From positions 598,287 to 662,286 of the forward strand of contig NC_087063.1 of NCBI RefSeq assembly GCF_963678635.1: 64,000 nucleotides of DNA, in the 5' to 3' direction. How positions within the stretch are numbered: position 1 is the first letter of the stretch; each line of letters opens with the position of its first letter. Shown piece after piece: positions 26,941-40,000 of this stretch. The notes under the pieces are model-generated. The model did no database searches. It saw only the letters and a program-made list of their open reading frames with translations, and was not told the origin of the DNA. Source of the stretch: Symsagittifera roscoffensis (lineage: Eukaryota > Xenacoelomorpha > Acoela > Convolutidae). Position numbers and translations under genes: made by a program.

Positions 26941-29900
26941 TGGCCACAGATGCATTTACATCACTATCTAGCCTCATCCATTGCGACTGAAGACAGTGAC
27001 TGCATATAAGTAAGTTCAGATGAGGGTGCAGCTACTGCTCATTTTGGCAACAGTTGCAACTTAACCACACTCTAGCCTCATCCACTGAGTCTGAAGATAC
27101 TGACTGCGTTTGAGTTAGTTAAGAGGATGGAACAGCTTCTGCTTATCCGGGCAACAGATACATCTACATCATTCTCCAGCCTCATCCAATGAGACTGAAG
27201 ACAGTGACTGCATATAAGTTAGTAAGGAGGAGGAAGCAGCTTCTGACCATTTTAGCAACAATTGCAACTTAACCACTGTCTAGTCTCAGCCACTGAGACT
27301 GAAGGCACTGATTGCGTTTGATTTAGTTAAGAGGATGGAGCAGGTTTTGCTTTTGCTGGCACTAGATGCATCTACATCACTGTCTAGACGCATCCATTGC
27401 GACTGAAGACACTGATTGCATTTGAATTAGTTAAGAGGTTGGAGCAGCTTCTGCTTTTCTTAGCAACAGATGTATTTACATCACTGTGTAGCCTCATCCA
27501 TTGTTACTGAAGACAGTGACTGCATATAAGTTATTAAAGAGGAGGGAGCAGCTTCTGCTCATTTCAGCAATAGTTGCAACTTGACCACTGTGTAGTCTCA
27601 GCCACTGAGACTGAAGACAGTGACTGCATATAAGTAAGTTCAGATGAGGGTGCAGCTACTGCTCATTTTGGCAACAGTTGCAACTTAACCACACTCTAGC
27701 CTCATCCACTGAGTCTGAAGATACTGACTGCGTTTGAGTTAGTTAAGAGGATGGAACAGCTTCTGCTTATCCGGGCAACAGATACATCTACATCATTCTC
27801 CAGCCTCATCCAATGAGACTGAAGACAGTGACTGCATATAAGTTAGTAAGGAGGAGGAAGCAGCTTCTGACCATTTTAGCAACAATTGCAACTTAACCAC
27901 TGTCTAGTCTCAGCCACTGAGACTGAGGACACTGATTGCGTTTGATTTAGTTAAGAGGATGGAGCAGGTTCTGCTTTTCTTGGCAACAGATGCATCTACA
28001 TCACTGTCTAGACTCATCCATTGCGACTGAACACACTGATTGCATTTGAATTAGTTAAGAGGTTGGAGCAGCTTCTGCTTTTCTAACCAACAGATTTATT
28101 TACATCACTGTCTAGCCTCATCCATTGCGACTGAAGACAGTGACTGCATATAAGTAAGTTAAGATGAGGGTGCAGCTACTGCTCATTTTGGCAACAGTTG
28201 CAACTTAACCACACTCTAGCCTCATCCACTGAGTCTGAAGATACTGACTGCGTTTGAGTTAGTTAAGAGGATGGAACAGCTTCTGCTTATCCGGGCAACA
28301 GATGCATCTACATCATTCTCCAGCCGCATCCAATGAGAATGAAGACAGTGACTGCATATAAGTTAGTAAGGAGGAGGAAGCAGCTTCTGACCATTTTAGC
28401 AACAATTGCAACTTAACCACTGTCTAGTCTCAGCCACTGAGACTGAAGGCACTGATTGCGTTTGATTTAGTTAAGAGGATGGAGCAGGTTCTGCTTTTGC
28501 TGGCACTAGATGCATCTACATCACTGTCTAGACTCATCCATTGCGACTGAAGACACTGATTGCATTTGAATTAGTTAAGAGGTTGGAGCAGCTTCTGCTT
28601 TTCTTAGCAACAGATGTATTTACATCACTGTCTAGCCTCATCCATTGCGACTGAAGACAGTGACTGCATATAAGTAAGTTAAGATGAGGGTGCAGCTACT
28701 GCTCATTTTGGCAACAGATGCAACTTAACCACACTCTAGCCTCATCCACTGAGTCTGAAGATACTGACTGCGTTTGAGTTAGTCAAGAGGATGGAACAGC
28801 TTCTGCTTATCCGGGCAACAGATGCATCTACATCATTCTCCAGCCTCATCCATTGCGACTGAAGACAGTGACTGCATATAAGAAAGTTAAGATGAGGGTG
28901 CAGCTACTGCTCATTTTGGCAACAGATGCAACTTAACCACACTCTAGCCTCATCCACTGAGTCTGAAGATACTGACTGCGTTTGAGTTAGTCAAGAGGAT
29001 GGAACAGCTTCTGCTTATCCGGGCAAAAGATGCATCTACATCATTCTCCAGCCTCATCCAATGAGACTGAAGACAGTGACTGCATATAAGTAGGTTAAGA
29101 TGAGGGAGCAGCTTCTGCTCATTTTGGCAACAGTTGCAACTTAACCACTCTCTAGTCTCATCCACTGTGTCTGAAGATACTGACTGCGTTTGATTTAGTT
29201 AAGAGGATGGAGCAGGTTCTACTTTTCTTGGCAACAGATGCATCTACATCACTGTCTAGACTCATCCATTGCGACTGAACACACTGATTGCATTTGAATT
29301 AGTTAAGAGGTTGGAGCAGCTTCTGCTTTTCTTACCAACAGATTTATTTACATCATTCTCCAGCCTCATCCAATGAGAATGAAGACAGTGACTGCATATA
29401 AGTTAGTAAGGAGGAGGAAGCAGCTTCTGACCATTTTAGCAACAATTGCAACTTAACCACTCTCTAGTCTCATCCACTGAGACTGAAGGCACTGATTGCG
29501 TTTGATTTAGTTAAGAGGATGGAGCAGGTTCTGCTTTTGCTGGCACTAGATGCATCTACATCACTGTCTAGACTCATCCATTGCGACTGAAGACACTGAT
29601 TGCATTTGAATTAGTTAAGAGGTTGGAGCAGCTTCTGCTTTTCTTAGCAACAGATGTATTTAGATCACTGTGTAGCCTCATCCATTGTTACTGAAGACAG
29701 TGACGGCATATAAGTTAATAAAGAGGAGGGAGCAGCTTCTGCTCATTTCAGCAATAGTTGCAACTTGACCACTGTGTAGTCTCAGCCACTGAGACTGAAG
29801 ACAGTGATTGCGTTTGAGTTAATTAAGAGGGTGGAGCAGCATCTGCTTTTCTTGGCCACAGATGCATTTACATCACTATCTAGCCTCATCCATTGCGACT

Positions 29901-32900
29901 GAAGACAGTGACTGCATATAAGTAAGTTAAGATGAGGGTGCAGCTACTGCTCATTTTGGCAACAGTTGCAACTTAACCACACTCTAGCCTCATCCACTGA
30001 GTCTGAAGATACTGACTGCGTTTGAGTTAGTTAAGAGGATGGAACAGCTTCTGCTTATCCGGGCAATAGATGCATCTACATCATTCTCCAGCCTCATCCA
30101 ATGAGAATGAAGACAGTGACTGCATATAAGTTAGTAAGGAGGAGGAAGCAGCTTCTGACCATTTTAGCAACAATTGCAACTTAACCACTGTCTAGTCTCA
30201 GCCACTGAGACTGAAGACACTGATTGCGTTTGATTTAGTTAAGAGGATGGAGCAGGTTCTGCTTTTCTTGGCAACAGATGCATCTACATCACTGTCTAGA
30301 CTCATCCATTGCGACTGAAGACACTGATTGCATTTGAATTAGTTAAGAGGTTGGAGCAGCTTCTGCTTTTCTTACCAACAGATTTATTTACATCACTGTC
30401 TAGCCTCATCCATTGCGACTGAAGACAGTGACTGTATATAAGTTAGTTAAGAGAAGGGAGCAGCTTCTCCTCATTTTAGTAACAGTTGCAACTTAACCAC
30501 TGTGTAGTCTTAGCCACTGAGACTGAAGACAGTGATTGCGTTTGAGTTAATTAAGAGGGTTGAGCAGCATCTGCTTTTCTTGGCCACCGATGCTTTTACA
30601 TCACTATCTAGCCTCATCCATTGCGAATGAAGACAGTGACTGCATATAAGTTAGTCAAGAGGAGGGAGCAGCTCCTGTTCTTCTTGGCAACAGATTGCAT
30701 CTACATCACTGTCTAGCCTCATTCATTGCGACAGAAAACAGTGACTTCAAAAAATTTCTTAAGAGGTGGGAGCAGCTTCTGCTAATTTTAGCAATAGTTG
30801 CAACTTAACCACTGTCTAGCCTCATCCAATAAGAATGAAGACACTGATTGCGTTTGAGTTAGTAATGAGGATAGAGCAGCTTCTGCTCATACGAGCAACA
30901 GATGCATCTACATCACTCTCCAGCCTCATCCACTGAGAATGAAGACAGTGACTGCATATAAGTTAGTAAAGAGGAGGAAGCAGCTTCTGACCATTTAGCA
31001 ACAATTGCAACTTAACCACTCTCTAGTTTCAGCCACAGCTTCTGCTTTTCTTGGCAACATATACATCTACATCACTCTCCAGCCTCGTCCACTAAGTATG
31101 AAGACAGTGACTGCACATAAGTTAGTTAAGAGAAGGTATCAGCTCCTGCTCTTCTTGGGAACATATGCATCTACATCACTGTCTAGCCTCATCCATTGCG
31201 ACTGAAGACAGTGACTGCATATAAGTTATTTAAGATGAGGGAGCAGCTTCTGCTCATTTCGGCAACAGTTGCAACTTAACCACTCTCTAGCCTCATCCAC
31301 TGAGACTGAAGACACTGACTGCGTTCGAGTTAATTAAGAGGATAGAGCAGCTTCTGCTTTTCTTGGCAACAGATGCATCTAAATTACTCTCCAGCCTCAT
31401 ACACGGAAATGAAGACAGTGACTGCACATAAATTAGTTAAGAGAAGGGATCAGCCGCTGTTCTTCTTGGCAACAGATGCATTTACATCACTCTCTAGCCT
31501 CATCCATTGCGACTGAAGACAGTGACTGCATGTAAGTTACTTAAGAGGAGAAAGCAGCTTCTGTTCAGTTTAATAACAGTTGCAACTTAAGCACTGTCTA
31601 GCCTCGTCCACTGAGACTGAAGACACTGATTGCGTTTGAGTTGGATAAGAGGATGGACCAGCTTCTGCTTTTCTTGGCAACAGATGCATCTACATCACTC
31701 TCCAGCTTCGTCCACTGAGAATGAAGACAGTGACTGCTTATAATACACTTAAGAGGAGGAAATAGCTCTTGCTCTTCTTGGCAACAGATGCAATCCTACC
31801 ACTTTCAAGCCTCAACCACTGAGACCAAAGCCGGTGACTGCTCATAAGTTAGTTAAGAGGAGGTATCAGCTCCTGTTCTTCTTGGCAACAGATGCATCTA
31901 CATCACTGTCTAGCCTCATTCATTGCGATTGAAGACAGTGACTGCATGTAAGTTAGTTAAGAGGAGAAAGCAGCTTCTGCTCATATTAGCAACAGTTGCA
32001 ATTTCACCACTGTCTAGCCTCATCCACTGAGACTGAAGACACTGATTGCGTTTGAGTTAGTTAAGAGGCTGGTGCAGGTTCGGCTTTTCTTGGCAACAGG
32101 TGCATTTACATCACTGTCTAGCCTCCTCCACTGAGAATGAAGACAGTGACTGCATATAAGTTAGTAAAGAGGAGGAAGCTGCTTCTGACCATTTTAGCAA
32201 TAATTGCAACTTAACCACTGTCTAGTCTCAGCCACTGAGACTGAAGGCACTGATTGCGTTTGATTTAGTTAAGAGGATGGAGCAGGTTCTGCTTTTGCTG
32301 GCACTAGATGCATATACATCACTGTCTAGACTCATCCATTGCGACTGAAGACACTGATTGCATTTGAATTAGTTAAGAGGTTGGAGCAGCTTCTGCTTTT
32401 CTTAGCAACAGATGTATTTACATCACTGTGTAGCCTCATCCATTGCGACTGAAGACAGTGACTGCATATAAGTTAATAAAGAGGAGGTAGCAGCTTCTGC
32501 TCATTTCAGCAATAGTTGCATCTTGAACACTGTGTAGTCTCAGCCACTGAGACTGAAGACAGTGATTGCGTCTGAGTTAATTAAGAAGGTGGAGCAGCAT
32601 CTGCTTTTCTTGGCCACAGATGCATTTACAACACTATCTAGCCTCATCAATTGCGACTGAAGACAGTGACTGCATATAAGTAAGCTAAGATGAGGGAGCA
32701 CCTACTGCTCATTTTGGCAACAGTTGCAACTTAACCACACTCTAGCCTCATCCACTGAGTCTGAAGATACTGACTGCTTTTGAGTTAGTTAACAGGATGT
32801 AACAGCTTCTGCTTATCCGGGCAACAGATGCATCTACATCATTCTCCAGCCTCATCCAATGAGAATGAAGACAGTGACTGCATATAAGTAAGTTTAGAGT

Positions 32901-33650
32901 AGGGAGCAGCTCCTGTTCTTCTGATGCATTTACAGATGCATTCACATCACTGTCTAACCTTTTTCATTGTGACAGCAGACAGTGACTTCAAAAACTTTCT
33001 TAATAGGCGGGAGCAGCTTCTGCTAATTTTAGCAGCAGTTACAATTTCACCACTGTCTAGCCTCATCCACTGAGACTGAAGACACTGATTGCGTTTGAGA
33101 TAGTTAAGAGGTTGGTGCAGGTTTGGCTTTTCTTGGCAACAGATGCATTTACATCACTGTCTAGCCTCATCCACTGAGAATGAAGACAGTGACTGCATGT
33201 AAGTTAGTAAGGAGGAGGAAGCAGCTTCTGACCATTTAAGCAACAATTGCAACTTAACCAATGTCTAGTCTCAGCCACTGAGACTGAAAACACTGATTGC
33301 GTTTGATTTAGTTAAGAGGATGGAGCAGGTTCTGCTTTTCTTGGCAACAGATGCATCTACATCACTGTCTAGACTCATCCATTGCGACTGAAGACACTGA
33401 TTGCATTTGAATTAGTTAAGAGGTTGGAGCAGCTTCTGCTTTTCTTACCAACAGATTTATTTACACCACTGTCTAACCTCATCCATTGCGACTGAAGACA
33501 GTGACTGTATATAAGTTAGTAAAGAGAAGGTAGCAGCTTCTGCTCATTTTAGTAACAGTTGCAACTTAACCACTGTGTAGTCTTAGCCACTGAGACTGAA
33601 GACAGTGATTGCGTTTGAGTTAATTAAGAGGGTTGAGCAGCATCTGCTTT
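26941..33650 (+). repeat. mixed-order satellite block
   Basis: 104-bp monomers of the same types as in 15407-18316, in shuffled order with several repeated pieces. Near 31021-31045 a monomer is cut and joined to another ('agtttcagccacagcttctgc'), a visible internal deletion. No insert or gene is seen. Confidence 0.85.
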
Positions 33651-34274
33651 TCTTGGCCACCGATGCTTTTACATCACTATCTAGCCTCATCCATTGCGAA
33701 TGAAGACAGTGACTGCATATAAGTTAGTCAAGAGGAGGGAGCAGCTCCTGTTTATTCTTGGCAACAGATTGCATCTACATCACTGTCTAGCCTCATTCAT
33801 TGCGACAGAAAACAGTGACTTCAAAAAGTTTCTTAAGAGGTGGGAGCAGCTTCTGCTAATTTTAGCAATAGTTGCAACTTAACCACTGTCTAGCCTCATC
33901 CATTAAGAATGAAGACACTGATTGCGTTTGAGTTAGTAATGAGGATAGAGCAGCTTCTGCTCATACGAGCAACAGATGCATCTACATTACTCTCCAGCCT
34001 CATACACGGAGATGAAGACAGTGACTGCACATAAGTTAGTTAAGAGAAGGGATCAGCCGCTGTTCTTCTTGGCAACAGATGCATTTACATCACTCTCTAG
34101 CCTCATCCTTTGCGACTGAAGACAGTGACTGCATGTAAGTTACTTAAGAGGAGAAGGCAGCTTCTGTTCAGTTTAGCAACAGTTGCCAGTTAAGCACTGT
34201 CTAGCCTCGTCCACTGAGACTGAAGACACTGATTGCGTTTGAGTTAGTTAAGAGGATGGAGCAACTTCTGCTTT
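33651..34274 (+). repeat. 624-bp tandem duplication in satellite, left copy
   Basis: A six-monomer block (6 x 104 = 624 bp) beginning at 'tcttggccaccgatgctttt' is followed directly by a second copy at 34275. Only a few substitutions separate the two (for example 'cgagcaacag' versus 'cgagtaacag'), so the duplication is recent. Confidence 0.88.
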
Positions 34275-34898
34275 TCTTGGCCACCGATGCTTTTACATCA
34301 CTATCTAGCCTCATCCATTGCGAATGAAGACAGTGACTGCATATAAGTTAGTCAAGAGGAGGGAGCAGCTCCTGTTTATTCTTGGCAACAGATTGCATCT
34401 ACATCACTGTCTAGCCTCATTCATTGCGACAGAAAACAGTGACTTCAAAAAGTTTCTTAAGAGGTGGGAGCAGCTTCTGCTAATTTTAGCAATAGTTGCA
34501 ACTTAACCACTGTCTAGCCTCATCCATTAAGAATGAAGACACTGATTGCGTTTGAGTTAGTAATGAGGATAGAGCAGCTTCTGCTCATACGAGTAACAGA
34601 TGCATCTACATTACTCTCCAGCCTCATACACGGAGATGAAGACAGTGACTGCACATAAGTTAGTTAAGAGAAGGGATCAGCCGCTGTTCTTCTTGGCAAC
34701 AGATGCATTTACATCACTCTCTAGCCTCATCCTTTGCGACTGAAGACAGTGACTGCATGTAAGTTACTTAAGAGGAGAAAGCAGCTTCTGTTCAGTTTAG
34801 CAACAGTTGCAACTTAAGCACTGTCTAGCCTCGTCCACTGAGACTGAAGACACTGATTGCGTTTGAGTTAGTTAAGAGGATGGAGCAACTTTTGCTTT
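34275..34898 (+). repeat. 624-bp tandem duplication in satellite, right copy
   Basis: Second copy of the six-monomer block, offset exactly 624 bp. It ends where the following monomer carries 'ggcagcagatgc' instead of 'ggccaccgatgc'. Confidence 0.88.
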
Positions 34899-37040
34899 TC
34901 TTGGCAGCAGATGCATCTTCATCACTCTCCAGCCTCATCCACTGAGAATGAAGAATGTGACTGCATATATATTAGTTAAGAGGAGGGAGCAGCTCCAGTT
35001 CTTCTTGGCAACAGATGCATTTACATCACTCTCTAGCCTCATCCATTGCGACTGAAGACAGTGACTGCATGTAAGTTACTTAAGAGGAGAAAGCAGCTTC
35101 TGTTCAGTTTAGCAACAGTTGCAACTTAAGCACTGTCTAGCCTCGTCCACTGAGACTGAAGACACTGATTGCGTTTGAGTTAGTTAAGAGGCTGGTGCAG
35201 GTTCGGCTTTTCTTGGCAGCAGATGCATCTACATCGCACTCCAGCTTCGTCTACTGAGAATGAAGACAGTGACTGCTTATAATACACTTAAGAGGAGGAA
35301 ATAACTCTTGCTCTTCTTGGCAACAGATACAATCCTACCACTTTCAAGCCTCAACCACTGAGACCAAAGCCAGTGACTGCTCATAAGTTAGTTAAGAGGA
35401 GGTATCAGCTCCTGTTCTTCTTGGCAACAGATGCATCTACATCACTGTCTAGCCTCATCCATTGCGATTGAAGACAGTGACTGCATGTAAGTTAGTTAAG
35501 AGGAGAAAGCAGCTTCTGCTCATTTTAGCAACAGTTGCAATTTCACCAATGTCTAGCCTCATCCACTGAGACTGAAGACACTGATTGCGTTTGAGTTAGT
35601 TAAGAAGCTGGTGCAGGTTCGGCTTTTCTTGGCAACAGGTGCATTTACATCACTGTGTAGCCTCATCCATTGCGACTGAAGACAGTGACTGCATATAAGT
35701 TAATAAAGAGGAGGGAGCAGCTTCTGCTCATTTCAGCATTAGTTGCAACTTGACCACTGTGTAGTCTCAGCCACAGAGACTGAAGACAGTGATTGCGTTT
35801 GAGTTAATTAAAAGGGTGGAGCAGCTTCTGCTTTTCTTAGCAACAGATATATTTACATCACTGTGTAGCCTCATCCATTCTGAATGAAGACAGTGACTGC
35901 ATATAAGTTAATAAAGAGGAGGGAGCAGCTTCTGCTCATTTCAGCAATAATTGCAACTTGACCACTGTGTAGTCTCAGCCACTGAGATTGAAGACAGTGA
36001 TTGCGTTTGAGTTAATTAAGAGGGTGGAGCAGCAGCTGCTTTTCTTGGCCACAGATGCATTTACATCACTATCTAGCCTCATCCATTGCGACTGAAGACA
36101 CTGATTGCGTATGCTTTAGTTAAGAGGATTGAGCAGGCTCTGCTTTTCTTGGCAACAGATGAATCTACATCACTGTTTAGACTCATCCATTGCGACTGAA
36201 GACACTGATTGCATTTGAATTACTTAAGAGGTTGGAGCAGCTTCTGCTTTTCTTAGCAACAGGTGCATTTACATCACTGTGTAGCCTCATCCATTGCGAC
36301 TGAAGACAGTGACTGCATATAAGTTAATAAAGTGGAGGGAGCAGCTTCTGCTCATTTCAGCAATAGTTGCAACTTGACCACTGTGTAGTCTCAGCCACTG
36401 AGACTGAAGACAGTGATTGCGTTTGAGTTAATTAAGAGGGTGGAGCAGCTTCTGTTTTCTTAGCAACAGATGTATTTACATCACTGTGTAGCCTCATCCA
36501 TTGTGACTGAAGACAGTGACTGCATATAAGTTAATAAAGAGGAGGGAGCAGCTTCTGCTCATTTCAGCAATAGTTGCAACTTGACCACTGTGTAGTCTCA
36601 GCCACTGAGACTGAAGACAGTGATTGCGTTTGAGTTAATTAAGAGGGTGGAGCAGCATCTGCTTTTCTTGGCCACAGATGCATTTACATCACTATCTAGC
36701 CTCATCCATTGCGACTGAAGACAGTGACTGCATATAAGTAAGTTAAGATGAGGGAGCAGCTTCTGCTCATTTTGGCAACAGTTGCAACTTAACCACTCTC
36801 TAGTCTCATCCACTGAGTCTGAAGATACTGACTGCGTTTGATTTAGTTAAGAGGATGGAGCAGCTTCTGCTTTTTTGGCAACAGATGCATCTACATTACT
36901 ATCCAGCCTCATCCACGGAGAATGAAGACAGTGACTGCATATAATTTAGTTAAGAGGAGGGATCAGCTCCTGTTCTTTGTGGCAACAGATGCATCTACAT
37001 CACTGCCTAGCCTCATCCATTGCGACTGAAGACAGTGACT

Positions 37041-40000
37041 GAATGGAATTTAGTTAAGAGGAGGGAGCTGCTTCTTCTCATTTTAGCAACAGTTGCAACT
37101 TAACCACTGTCTAGCCTCAACCACTGAGACTGAAGACACTGATTGCGTTTGAGTTAGTTAAGGGGATGGAGCAATTTTTGCTTTTCTGGGCAACAGATGC
37201 ATCTACATCACTGTCTAGCCTCATCCATTGCGACTGAAGACAGTGACTGAATGGAATTTAGTTAAGAGGAAGGAGCAGCTTCTTCTCATTTTAGCAACAG
37301 TTGCAACTTAACCACTGTCTAGCCTCATCCTGTGAGACTGAAGACACTGATTGCGTTTGAGTTAGTTAAGGGGATGGAGCAACTTCTGCTTTTCTTGGCA
37401 ACAGATGCATCTACATCACTGTCTAGCCTCATCCATTGCGACTGAAGACAGTGACTGAATGGAATTTAGTTAAGAGGAGGGAGCAGCTTCTTCTCATTTA
37501 AGCAACAGTTGCAACTTAACCACTGTTTAGCCTCATCCACTGAGACTGAAGACACTGATTGCGTTTGAGTTAGTTAAGGGGATGGAGCAATTTTTGCTTT
37601 TCTGGGCAACAGATGCATCTACATCACTGTCTAGCCTCATCCATTGCGACTGAAGACAGTGACTGAATGGAATTTAGTTAAGAGGAAGGAGCAGCTTCTT
37701 CTCATTTTAGCAACAGTTGCAACTTAACCACTGTCTAGCCTCATCCACTGAGACTGAAGACACTGATTGCGTTTGAGTTAGTTAAGGGGATGGAGCAACT
37801 TCTGCTTTTCTTGGCAACAGATGCATCTACATCACTGTCTAGCCTCATCCATTGCGACTGAAGACAGTGACTGAATGGAATTTAGCTAAGAGGAGGGAGC
37901 AGCTTCTTCTCATTTAAGCATTAGTTGCAACTTAACCACTGTCTAGCCTCATCCACTGAGACTGAAGACACTGATTGCGTTTGAGTTCGTTAAGGGGATG
38001 GAGCAACTTCTGCTTTTCTTGGCAACAGATGCATCTACATCACTGTCTAGCCTCATCCATTGCGACTGAAGACAGTGACTGCATATAAGTAGGTTAAGAT
38101 GAGGGAGCAGCTTCTGCTCATTTTGGCAACAGTTGCAACTTAACCACTCTCTAGTCTCATCCACTGAGTCTGAAGATACTGACTGCGTTTGATTTAGTTA
38201 AGAGGATGGAGCAGCTTCTGCTTTTCTTGGCAACAGATGCATCTACATTACTATCCAGCCTCATCCACGGAGAATGAAGACAGTGACTGCATATAAGTTA
38301 GTTAAGAGGAGGGATCAGCTCCTGTTCTTCGTGGCAACAGATGCATCTACATCACTGCCTAGCCTCATCATTTGCGGCTGAAGACGGTGACTGCATGGAA
38401 TTTAATTAAGAGGAGGGAGCAGCTTCTTCTCATTTTAGCAACAGTTGCAACTTAACCACTGTCTAGCCTCATCCACTGAGACTGAAGACACTGATTGCGT
38501 TTGAGTTAGTTAAGGGGATGGAGCAACTTCTGCTTTTCTTGGCAACAGATGCATCTACATCACTTTCTAGCCTCATCCATTGCGACTGAAGACAGTGACT
38601 GAATGGAATTTAGTTAAGAGGAGGGAGCAGCTTCTTCTCATTTAAGCAACAGTTGCAACTTAACCACTGTTTAGCCTCATCCACTGAGACTGAAGACACT
38701 GATTGCGTTTGAGTTAGTTAAGGGGATGGAGCAATTTTTGCTTTTCTGGGCAACAGATGCATCTACATCACTGTCTAGCCTCATCCATTGCGACTGAAGA
38801 CAGTGACTGAATTGAATTTAGTTAAGAGGAAGGAGCAGCTTCTTCTCATTTTAGCAACAGTTGCAACTTAACCACTGTCTAGCCTCATCCACTGAGACTG
38901 AAGACACTGATTGCGTTTGAGTTAGTTAAGGGGATGGAGCAACTTCTGCTTTTCTTGGCAACAGATGCATCTACATCACTGTCTAGCCTCATCCATTGCG
39001 ACTGAAGACAGTGACTGAATGGAATTTAGTTAAGAGGAGGGAGCAGCTTCTTCTCATTTAAGCAACAGTTGCAACTTAACCACTGTCTAGCCTCATCCAC
39101 TGAGACTGAAGACACTGATTGCGTTTGAGTTAGTTAAGGGGATGGAGCAACTTCTGCTTTTCTTGGCAACAGATGCATCTACATCACTGTCTAGCCTCAT
39201 CCATTGCGACTGAAGACAGTGACTGCATGGAATTTAATTAAGATGAGGGAGCAGCTTCTGCTCATTTTGGCAACAGTTGCAACTTAACCACTCTCTAGTC
39301 TCATCCACTGAGTCTGAAGATACTGAATGCGTTTGATTTAGTTAAGAGGATGGAGCAGCTTCTGCTTTTCTTGGCAACAGATGCATCTACATTACTATCC
39401 AGCCTCATCCACGGAGAATGAAGACAGTGACTGCATATAAGTTAGTTAAGAGGAGGGATCAGCTCCTGTTCTTCGTGGCAACAGATGCCTCTACATCACT
39501 GCCTAGCCTCATCATTTGCGGCTGAAGACGGTGACTGCATGGAATTTAATTAAGAGGAGGGAGCAGCTTCTTCCCATTTTAGCAACAGTTGCAACTTAAC
39601 CACTGTCTAGCCTCATCCACTGAGACTGAAGACACTGATTTCGTTGAAATTAGTTAAGGGGATGGAGCAACTTCTGCTTTTCTTGGCAACAGATGCATCT
39701 ACATCACTGTCTAGCCTCATCCATTGCGACTCAAGACAGTGACTGAATGGAATTTAGTTAAGAGGAGGGAGCAGCTTCTTCTCATTTAAGCAACAGTTGC
39801 AACTTAACCACTGTCTAGCCTCATCCACTGAGACTGAAGACACTGATTGCGTTTGGGTTAGTTAAGAGGATGGAGCAACTTCTGCTTTTTTTGGCAACAG
39901 ATGCATCTACATCACTCTCCAGCCTCATCCACTGAGAATGAAGACTGTGACTGCATATAAGTTAGTTAAGAGGATGGAGCAGCTCCAGTTCTTCTTGGCA

